From the NCBI GenBank assembly GCA_036560485.1, contig DATBRC010000053.1:62001-126000 (forward strand): a stretch of DNA of 64,000 bases. The letters run 5' to 3'. Shown piece by piece: positions 54,694 through 61,752 of the stretch. This DNA is from DATBRC01 sp036560485 (GTDB lineage Bacteria > Pseudomonadota > Gammaproteobacteria > Burkholderiales > Burkholderiaceae_D). The notes under the pieces were generated by a model. That model saw nothing but the letters and a program-made list of their open reading frames with translations, searched no databases and was not told the origin of the DNA. The position numbers and the translations under genes were made by a program. The first letter of the stretch is position 1. Every line of letters begins with the position of its first letter.

Positions 54694-55479
54694 ATGTGGC
54701 ATGACATAAAAATGTTGAACGCAGTATCCGGTGCCTTGTTTGGCCTGGTTGCGCTCGCATTGTTGTCGGCAGGATTGTGGTGGCTGGCGCAGCGTCCGAT
54801 GTTTACGCTCAAGGTAATTCGGATTGAAGGCATGGAAGAAGAATTGCGCCACATCGACCGCTCAACTATTCGAAGCACGGCCGTACCGCGCATCAAAGGA
54901 AATTTTTTTACTGCAGATCTGGACGCGATTCGTGTGGCATTTGAAGCAGTGCCGTGGGTGCGCAAGGCAACGGTGCGGCGCGAGTGGCCAAACAAATTGA
55001 TCGTCGATTTGGAAGAGCATAAGGCGCTGGGCACATGGGGTGAAGATGGCCGCTTGTTGTCGGTGAAAGGCGATGTGTTTACCGCTAACTTGGCAGAAGC
55101 AGAAGAAGATGGCGAGCTGTTGGAATTCGCAGGTCCTGAGGGCAGCGAAAAGGAAGTGGTTGCACGCTTTAATGAACTGCGTGACTGGTTTGCGCCGGCT
55201 AATTTGGCGCCCGATAGTGTGCAGTTGTCAGGCCGGTATGCATGGAGCGTCAAGCTGAATACCGGCATGACGGTGGAGCTGGGGCGTGAGCAAAGTAAAA
55301 CTACATTGAAAGAGCGTGTCGCGCGGTTGGTGAGCGTCTATCCGCAATTGGTCGCGCGCTTGCAGGATCGAATTGAAAGCGTGGATATGCGTTACCCGAA
55401 TGGTTTGGCTTTGAAAGCAAGCGGGATGGCATTTGGCACAACAGATTTGAAATCAGGGAAGAGAGTTGGGCATGAGTAA
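54694..55479 (+). CDS. ftsQ: cell division protein FtsQ
   Basis: A 261-residue bitopic divisome protein. The TM helix is at about 8-30 (SGALFGLVALALLSAGLWWLA), followed by the POTRA domain (FTLKVIRIEGMEEELRHIDR) and the beta domain (WVRKATVRREWPNKLIVDLEEHKALGTW). It bridges FtsK and FtsLB. It starts 30 bp after ddl with only a weak ribosome-binding site. Confidence 0.94.
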   Translation: MWHDIKMLNAVSGALFGLVALALLSAGLWWLAQRPMFTLKVIRIEGMEEELRHIDRSTIRSTAVPRIKGNFFTADLDAIRVAFEAVPWVRKATVRREWPNKLIVDLEEHKALGTWGEDGRLLSVKGDVFTANLAEAEEDGELLEFAGPEGSEKEVVARFNELRDWFAPANLAPDSVQLSGRYAWSVKLNTGMTVELGREQSKTTLKERVARLVSVYPQLVARLQDRIESVDMRYPNGLALKASGMAFGTTDLKSGKRVGHE

Positions 55480-55501
55480 GCGTAGCGAGCGACTCAAGCC
55501 G

Positions 55502-55556
55502 GAGTCGAGAAGCGCAGCCGTACAAGGGTATGGTGAGCATCACAGGCTTCGGATTG
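55502..55556 (+). repeat. 55-bp dispersed repeat, copy 1 (ftsQ-ftsA gap)
   Basis: This 55-bp block begins GAGTCGAGAAGCGCAG and ends GGATTG. It is found in inverted orientation at 58178-58232 with 48 of 55 positions identical. It fills half of the 126-bp ftsQ-ftsA gap, where this operon otherwise has tight junctions. Confidence 0.85.
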
Positions 55557-55605
55557 TGTCGCGCAGTAGCTTAATCATGACCAACTAAAAATAAAGCGGA
55601 ACGAT

Positions 55606-56838
55606 ATGACCAAAGACGCAAAAAATTTAATTGTCGGACTCGACATCGGAACATCCAAGGTGGTGGCAGTGGTCGCCGAAGTGATGCCGAACGGGCGGCA
55701 CGAAGTGATCGGCCTTGGACAGGCGGAGTCGAAAGGTCTGAAGAAAGGCGTCGTCGTCAATATCGAGGCAACGGTCGAGTCGATTCAACGCGCATTGGAA
55801 GAAGCCGAGTTGATGGCCGACTGCAAAATTCGCAATGTCTATACCGGCATCGCGGGCAGTCATATCCGCAGTTTCAATTCCAGCGGCATGGTCGCGATCA
55901 AGGACAAGGAAGTCACGGCGACCGACGTGGCGCGCGTGATCGAAACCGCGAAAGCGGTCAACATTCCGACTGATCAGCAATTGCTGCATACCGTGCCGCA
56001 GGAATTCATCGTCGACAGCCAGGAAGATGTGCGCGAACCGATCGGCATGAGCGGCATTCGTCTGGAAGTCAAAGTGCATATCGTGACCGGAGCAGTATCT
56101 GCGGTGCAGAACATCGTCAAGTGCATTCGGCGTTGCGGATTGGAAGTGTCGGATCTGATTTTGCAACCGATGGCATCGGCTGATGCAGTGTTGACCGAAG
56201 ATGAAAAAGAACTTGGCGTGGTGCTGGTTGACATTGGCGGCGGCACCACCGATGTGGCGATTTTTACCGAAGGCGCGATTCGCCATACCGCGGTGATACC
56301 GATTGCCGGCGACCAGATCACCAACGATATCGCGATGGCGTTACGTACGCCGACGGTGGAAGCTGAAGAAATCAAATTGCGTTACGGCGTCGCCAAGCAA
56401 GTGTTGGCCGATCCGGGTGAAATGCTGGAAGTCCCGGGATTGGGTGACCGCAGTCCACGCAGCTTGTCACGGCAGGCATTGGCCGCAGTGATTGAACCGC
56501 GTGTTGAAGAATTGTTTTCGCTGGTACATCAGGTCGTGCGCGAATCCGGTTACGAAGAAGTGCTGTCGTCGGGCATTGTGCTGACCGGCGGCTCCGCGAT
56601 GATGCCGGGCATGGTCGAGTTGGCCGAAGATATTTTCTTGAAACCTGCCCGCTTGGGTACGCCGGATTACAGCGGTCAATTGGCAGACGTGGTGCGCAGT
56701 CCTCGTTACGCAACAGTGCTCGGTTTATTGTTGGAAGCGAAAAAGCAGTATTTGCGCGGCCATATCGTGACGCGCCAGGATGGTTCGGTAAAGGCGATTT
56801 GGCAGCGAATGAAGGAATGGTTCTTGGGTAACTTTTAA
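55606..56838 (+). CDS. ftsA: cell division ATPase FtsA
   Basis: A 410-residue actin-like protein that tethers FtsZ to the membrane. Phosphate-1 is VGLDIGTSKVVAVV, the phosphate-2 segment is VLVDIGGGTTDVAIF, the adenosine motif is LTGGSAMMPGM and the C-terminal amphipathic helix is IWQRMKEWFLGNF. It has the 1C domain between. It starts 126 bp after ftsQ with GCGGAACG upstream. Confidence 0.96.
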   Translation: MTKDAKNLIVGLDIGTSKVVAVVAEVMPNGRHEVIGLGQAESKGLKKGVVVNIEATVESIQRALEEAELMADCKIRNVYTGIAGSHIRSFNSSGMVAIKDKEVTATDVARVIETAKAVNIPTDQQLLHTVPQEFIVDSQEDVREPIGMSGIRLEVKVHIVTGAVSAVQNIVKCIRRCGLEVSDLILQPMASADAVLTEDEKELGVVLVDIGGGTTDVAIFTEGAIRHTAVIPIAGDQITNDIAMALRTPTVEAEEIKLRYGVAKQVLADPGEMLEVPGLGDRSPRSLSRQALAAVIEPRVEELFSLVHQVVRESGYEEVLSSGIVLTGGSAMMPGMVELAEDIFLKPARLGTPDYSGQLADVVRSPRYATVLGLLLEAKKQYLRGHIVTRQDGSVKAIWQRMKEWFLGNF

Positions 56839-56965
56839 TGTATTGCAGTAATCAGGTCGGATTGTTTTTTAATTTTTTTGGTTCAACTCGCAGTTTGCAA
56901 TTGCTAGTCGTCACATCGCGTGATGCCTAACGATTGAAAACTGCACATTTACTAAGGGAGTCATC

Positions 56966-58150
56966 ATGGAAATCGATATGCTCGATAACGCAGGGTTAGG
57001 CACCGTGATTAAAGTGGTTGGTGTCGGTGGTGCAGGCGGCAATGCAGTGCAGCACATGATTAACAAGGGTGTGTCCGGCGTCGAGTTCATCGCTGCCAAT
57101 ACCGATGCGCAAGCGCTCAAGCAATCCAAGGCGCACAACGTGATTCAGATCGGCGAGACCGGTTTGGGCGCCGGGATGAAACCTGCCGTAGGCCGTCAGT
57201 TGGCTGAAGAATCGCGTTCGCGTATCGAAGATGCATTGCGCGGTGCGCACATGGTCTTTATCGCAGCAGGCATGGGTGGCGGTACCGGTACCGGTGCTGC
57301 GCCGATCGTTGCGCAAGTAGCGAAAGAGCAGGGGGCGTTGACGGTTGCAGTGGTGTCGAAGCCATTCTCGTACGAGGGTCAAAAGTGCATGGAGATCGCT
57401 GATGAAGGTCTGGAAGCATTAGGCCAACATGTCGATTCGCTGATCGTAATCCTGAATGAGAAACTGGAAGAAATCTACGAAGACGACAGCATGATCGAAT
57501 GGCTGCAACATGCCGACGATGTGTTGAATAACGCTGTGGCAGGGATTGCAGAAATCATCAATGTGCCGGGCCACATCAACGTCGACTTCAACGACGTCAA
57601 AACGATTATGGGCGAGCAAGGCAAAGCGATGATGGGTACCGCCACTGCTTCCGGCGTTGACCGTGCACGCATCGCTGCAGAACAAGCCGTTGCGTCGCCG
57701 CTGCTTGATGGAATCGATTTGTCCGGTGCGCGCGGCGTGCTGGTCAATGTGACTGCCAGCCGTAACCTGAAGGGCAAGGAAATCAAGGAAGTCATGGCGA
57801 CTGTGCGTGCGTTCGCTGCATCCGATGCATCGATTGCGCAAGGGATAGCATACGATGACAACATGGGCGACGATATTCGCGTGACCGTTGTCGCTACCGG
57901 TCTCGGGCGTGCGCGCAAGAATGTGCAGTTAGTGCAAACTCCTGTGCTGCGTACCGGCACGCACAATGAGCCAGTGGCACAGAATGTCGGCGTGGCGCCA
58001 ACAATGGGTCAGGCATCACCTTCGTTCGAAGGCATGAAGGCGCCGGCAGTATGGCGTCGTGAATCGGCTTCGGAGACTGTGCGTGCGTTGGAAAAGAATG
58101 GTATGGAGACCTACGACATTCCTGCCTTCCTGCGCAAGCAAGCCGACTAG
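56966..58150 (+). CDS. ftsZ: cell division GTPase FtsZ
   Basis: A 394-residue tubulin homologue. IKVVGVGGAGGNAV, the tubulin signature GGGTGTGAAP and the C-terminal conserved peptide YDIPAFLRKQAD, which binds FtsA, are all present. The ATG has GGGAGTCATC upstream. It polymerises as the Z-ring and is antagonised by the MinCD encoded elsewhere in this window. Confidence 0.98.
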   Translation: MEIDMLDNAGLGTVIKVVGVGGAGGNAVQHMINKGVSGVEFIAANTDAQALKQSKAHNVIQIGETGLGAGMKPAVGRQLAEESRSRIEDALRGAHMVFIAAGMGGGTGTGAAPIVAQVAKEQGALTVAVVSKPFSYEGQKCMEIADEGLEALGQHVDSLIVILNEKLEEIYEDDSMIEWLQHADDVLNNAVAGIAEIINVPGHINVDFNDVKTIMGEQGKAMMGTATASGVDRARIAAEQAVASPLLDGIDLSGARGVLVNVTASRNLKGKEIKEVMATVRAFAASDASIAQGIAYDDNMGDDIRVTVVATGLGRARKNVQLVQTPVLRTGTHNEPVAQNVGVAPTMGQASPSFEGMKAPAVWRRESASETVRALEKNGMETYDIPAFLRKQAD

Positions 58151-58177
58151 TGCGGCTTTCATACGCATGAAAGGGGC

Positions 58178-58232
58178 CAATCTCAAGCCTGCGATGCTCG
58201 CCGTACCCTAGTACGACTGCGCTTCTCGACTC
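58178..58232 (-). repeat. 55-bp dispersed repeat, copy 2 (after ftsZ)
   Basis: The reverse complement of this block begins GAGTCGAGAAGCGCAG and matches copy 1 at 55502-55556 in 48 of 55 positions, without gaps. It starts 28 bp after the ftsZ stop. The inner CGTAC-TAGG-GTACG forms a short hairpin. Confidence 0.85.
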
Positions 58233-58402
58233 GATATTGACTCCCTTGCATGCGTAGCAAAGCCACACTAGATATGTTGTTATAGGTTTAAGCTGCGCTC
58301 TGCAGAAAAAAGCAGAACAAGGCATACTTGCAATCTGTACGCCGCGCCAGCGAGGCGCGGCGTTTTGTTTTTATCCCCAAACATTTTGCAAGGAACCTGA
58401 AC

Positions 58403-58909
58403 ATGACAATCAAGATCGGCGATCGCCTGCCAGAAGGCACACTTTCAGAATTCATCGAAGTTGAGTCCGAAGGCTGCGCCTTGGGTCCGAATACATTCAA
58501 GGTCAGTGATCTGGCTAAAGGTAAAAAGATCGCGATCTTTGGTTTGCCAGGTGCATACACTCCAACCTGCTCGGCGCAACACGTTCCCGGCTACGTAAAA
58601 CATGCGGCTGAGCTGAAGGCTAAAGGCGTTGATGAAATCTGGTGCATCTCGGTCAATGATGCATTTGTGATGGGGGCATGGGGACGTGACCAGAAAGCAA
58701 CCGGCACTGTGCGTATGATGGCTGACGGTAATGCCGATTTCAGCAAAGCGTTAGGGCTTGATGCGGATTTCAGCAAATTCGGCATGGGTACGCGCTCACA
58801 GCGTTATTCGATGCTGGTCGATAACGGCGTCGTCAAACAATTGAACGTGGAGCAAGGCGGCAAATTTGAAGTGTCCAATGCAGAAACATTACTGAAGCAA
58901 TTGGGATAA
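58403..58909 (+). CDS. peroxiredoxin, Prx5/AhpE type
   Basis: A 168-residue thioredoxin-fold peroxidase. The ATG at 58403 is preceded by AAGGAACCTG; the frame extends 25 codons upstream without support. The peroxidatic cysteine lies in FGLPGAYTPTCSAQHVPGY (Cys50, counted from this start), and the VNDAFVMGAWGRDQK segment is characteristic of the Prx5 group. It reduces hydrogen or organic peroxides with thiol donors. It sits between ftsZ and lpxC, an arrangement typical of beta-proteobacteria. Confidence 0.95.
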   Translation: MTIKIGDRLPEGTLSEFIEVESEGCALGPNTFKVSDLAKGKKIAIFGLPGAYTPTCSAQHVPGYVKHAAELKAKGVDEIWCISVNDAFVMGAWGRDQKATGTVRMMADGNADFSKALGLDADFSKFGMGTRSQRYSMLVDNGVVKQLNVEQGGKFEVSNAETLLKQLG

Positions 58910-58940
58910 CCCAAACTGTTGTATTAAGTTGCAGTGCAAT

Positions 58941-58970
58941 AAAAAACGGTGCCCTCAGCACCGTTTTTTT
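58941..58970 (+). terminator. rho-independent terminator after the peroxiredoxin gene
   Basis: AAAAAACGGTGC (58941-58952) pairs with GCACCGTTTTTT (58958-58969) around a CCTCA loop, followed directly by the T-run. It isolates the peroxiredoxin gene from lpxC 15 bp further on. Confidence 0.9.
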
Positions 58971-58984
58971 AGGATAATGGTTCC

Positions 58985-59920
58985 ATGCTCAAACAACGTA
59001 CCGTCAAACAACTTGTCACCACCATCGGCGTCGGTCTTCATTCCGGCACCAAGGTCAGCTTGACCATACGTCCGGCTGCGCCCGATACCGGCATTGTGTT
59101 TCGCCGTGTCGATCTCGACCCTCCAGTGGATTTGCCTGCAACGGCGACTATAGTCGGGGATACCCGTATGGCATCGACCTTGGATATCAATGGGGTCAAG
59201 GTATCCACCGTTGAACATTTGATGTCTGCTTGCGCAGGGCTCGGTATCGATAACCTGTATATCGACGTGACGGCAGAAGAAATCCCGATCATGGATGGCT
59301 CGGCTGCCTCGTTTGTATTCTTGTTGCAACAAGCAGGTTTGCAAGAACAAAACGCCGCCAAAAAATTCATCCGCATCAAGCGCCCGGTTGAGGTCCGTAT
59401 CGGCACAGGAGAGCAGAAGAAATGGGCGAGGCTTGATCCCTACAATGGTTACAAGCTGAAATTTTTCATTGAATTCAACCATCCGGCAGTCGATGCCACA
59501 GGGCAGACGGCGGAAGTCGATTTCGGGATTGAATCCTATGTTAAAGAAATTGCCCGCGCCCGCACCTTTGGCTTCATGCAGGATGTGGAAACCTTGCGCG
59601 GCATGGGCTTGGCCCAAGGCGGATCACTAGAAAATGCAATCGTGATGGATGAGTATCGGATCTTGAATGCTGATGGATTGCGTTACGAGAATGAATTTGT
59701 ACGCCACAAAATTCTCGATGCAATTGGGGATCTGTATCTGATCGGCCATCCATTATTGGCCAGCTACACCGCGCATAAATCCGGGCATGCAATGAATAAC
59801 CAGTTGTTGCGTGCTTTGCTGGAGCAGCCGGATGCCTATGAAATCGTCAGCTTTGATAAGCTTGAAGCTGCACCCAGTACGTATGCTCAACAAGCCGATC
59901 TGGAGTGGGCATTAAATTAG
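58985..59920 (+). CDS. lpxC: UDP-3-O-acyl-GlcNAc deacetylase LpxC
   Basis: A 311-residue zinc amidase catalysing the committed step of lipid A synthesis. The zinc-binding histidine lies in STVEHLMSACAG, the second and third ligands in HKILDAIGDLYLIGHPL, and the catalytic His is in KSGHAMNNQLLRAL. EIPIMDGSA is also conserved. The terminator 15 bp upstream implies its own promoter or readthrough. Confidence 0.97.
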   Translation: MLKQRTVKQLVTTIGVGLHSGTKVSLTIRPAAPDTGIVFRRVDLDPPVDLPATATIVGDTRMASTLDINGVKVSTVEHLMSACAGLGIDNLYIDVTAEEIPIMDGSAASFVFLLQQAGLQEQNAAKKFIRIKRPVEVRIGTGEQKKWARLDPYNGYKLKFFIEFNHPAVDATGQTAEVDFGIESYVKEIARARTFGFMQDVETLRGMGLAQGGSLENAIVMDEYRILNADGLRYENEFVRHKILDAIGDLYLIGHPLLASYTAHKSGHAMNNQLLRALLEQPDAYEIVSFDKLEAAPSTYAQQADLEWALN

Positions 59921-59961
59921 TACGGGATTAATGTCAATTGATCAAGAATCCCGGCTGGATG

Positions 59962-60468
59962 TCATTTCTCCATTCGGTGTCGCCTCAACATCACACTGAT
60001 TGCCTGCTTTAACGCTGCATTGCGTGGCGTTTCTTCCAATTCATTTCCCAATGTTGCTAATGCAGAAATTGCTTGCAGAGGCAGCGTTAAACTCTTGGAA
60101 ACATTGATTTTTTCTTGAATATTGCTTACTTGCACTTTCAGCCGGATTGCGCTAACCTGCCATCCACACTTTGTTAAATATGTTTGCAGCTTGGGTAATT
60201 GCTGTTTTAATTTGGCAGCAATTGCAGCGTTGGGGGTGGCAAGTGTTAATTGATCAGAGTCAAACTGCAACACAGTGCAAGTTTCGAACATGGCAGGGAG
60301 TGCCGCTGCACAATCTTTTTGCAGCGCAGCCATCCGTGTCACAGTAGGCAACAGCGCAGACATCTTGTCGTGCGTGCGTAAAAAATCCGCGACGCCTTTA
60401 GCAGATCGTGTAGTACTTGTGGCTTGGGCGCCTTGTTGGTAACGGTTGAATGAGGAAGATTGCGTCAT
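59962..60468 (-). CDS. DUF721/DciA family protein
   Basis: A 168-residue protein of the DciA/DUF721 family. The N-terminal HTH-like part is followed by a KH-like fold with ALPAMFETCTVLQFDSDQLTLATPNAAIAAKLKQ, the characteristic region. DciA loads the DnaB replicative helicase in genomes without DnaC. It is on the opposite strand to its neighbours, as is common near lpxC and secA in this lineage. The N-terminal 30 residues are poorly conserved in style. Confidence 0.82.
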   Translation of the reverse strand: MTQSSSFNRYQQGAQATSTTRSAKGVADFLRTHDKMSALLPTVTRMAALQKDCAAALPAMFETCTVLQFDSDQLTLATPNAAIAAKLKQQLPKLQTYLTKCGWQVSAIRLKVQVSNIQEKINVSKSLTLPLQAISALATLGNELEETPRNAALKQAISVMLRRHRMEK

Positions 60469-60519
60469 TTTTCAACCTTATCACACCTCTTCCGGATTGG
60501 AAGAGTCTGAGGAGTCAAG

Positions 60520-61476
60520 ATGCAAATTATACTGTTACATTCCCGCTTTACCGCTAAGACGATTACCTTGACCAATCGGCATCTGGTCTTGCTGATCGCG
60601 CTTTTTGTCGGTGCGGTGATCGCATGTGCATCTTTTTTGTATTACATCACCTTGCGTCATGCCGATGATTTGAAATTTCCTTTTGTGCAGGGAATTCTTG
60701 CGTCAGCCATACATGACAATTCGAGCAAGCAAGATAAATTCGTCAAGGAAAATCTCGCTGCCATGGCGATGAAGTTGGGTGAAATGCAGGCCCAATTGAT
60801 GCGCCTGGATGCCTTGGGTGAACGTGTACAGGGCTTGTCCGGTGTAAAGCCTGAAGAATTCAATTTCAAGGAAAAACCAGGCCAAGGGGGTCCTGCCCCC
60901 AGTTTGAATGGTGCAGCCGGCGAATTGAATATGAGTCAGTTTCAGCAAGTGATGGACGCAATCGCAAACGACATTGACCGTCGATCCGATTACATGAACG
61001 TGGTCGAAACCACGTTAATGACCGACAAAATCAAATCCAAGTTGTTACCAACCATTCAACCAGTGAATGTTAGTTACAATTCTTCTGGATTTGGGTGGCG
61101 GATCGACCCATTTACAGGACGTACCGCCTTTCATGCCGGCATTGATTTTCCGGGGCCGATCGGCACACCTATTGTTGCAGCTGCAGGCGGGGTGGTGATC
61201 ACGGCGCAATACCATCCTGAATACGGCAATATGCTGGAAATTGACCATGGTAATGACATCACCACGCGTTACGGACATACATCAAAGATATACGTTAAGG
61301 TTGGGGATATCGTCAGACGCGGCCAGCATGTCGCCGATATCGGCACCACTGGCCGTTCAACCGGACCCCATCTGCATTTTGAAGTACTCGTCAAAGGTGT
61401 TCAGCAAAATCCCCACAAATTCTTGACTGCAGGAACCGACCACGAAAAACTCGTGGCACTTGCAAAAAAGAATTGA
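60520..61476 (+). CDS. M23 family peptidase (LytM-type) upstream of secA
   Basis: A 318-residue membrane-anchored peptidase. One TM helix is at about 22-44, a coiled coil covers about 60-110, and the LytM domain at about 185-300 carries the zinc-site residues His205 and Asp209 (HAGIDFPG) and His284/His286 (HLHF). It probably cuts peptidoglycan crosslinks or acts as a regulator of amidases. It lies 276 bp upstream of secA on the same strand, a typical beta-proteobacterial arrangement. Confidence 0.92.
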   Translation: MQIILLHSRFTAKTITLTNRHLVLLIALFVGAVIACASFLYYITLRHADDLKFPFVQGILASAIHDNSSKQDKFVKENLAAMAMKLGEMQAQLMRLDALGERVQGLSGVKPEEFNFKEKPGQGGPAPSLNGAAGELNMSQFQQVMDAIANDIDRRSDYMNVVETTLMTDKIKSKLLPTIQPVNVSYNSSGFGWRIDPFTGRTAFHAGIDFPGPIGTPIVAAAGGVVITAQYHPEYGNMLEIDHGNDITTRYGHTSKIYVKVGDIVRRGQHVADIGTTGRSTGPHLHFEVLVKGVQQNPHKFLTAGTDHEKLVALAKKN

Positions 61477-61752
61477 TGCGATCTTTTCCCCTTGCCCTCC
61501 CGAATGCATTGAAATTTGGTTGATTGTCCCAATTTAGCTCGGAGTTAAGTCGATAAATAATTAAAATCGACTGAAATAAGGGGAAAACTCGGTCTTGTTT
61601 CACTGTTTTGTGTTTCGCCAAATTAAGTGCAGCTGTCTATTACAGCCAGCATGATAAAATTCGCAATTTAGCCCAAGCCAGACTTCGTACGAATTCACAT
61701 CCATTGGATGTGACGTGCAGTATGTAAATGGCGTCTTTTTTAGAATTCAAGC
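61477..61752. promoter_or_regulatory. secA leader region with hairpins
   Basis: This region contains the secA promoter and leader. CACATC (61696-61701) and GATGTG (61707-61712) form a short hairpin, and GACG (61712-61715) with CGTC (61732-61735) leads into a T-run at 61736-61741, 12 bases before the secA ATG. The second stem is only 4 bp, so attenuation is speculative. No secM-like ORF was recognised. Confidence 0.45.
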
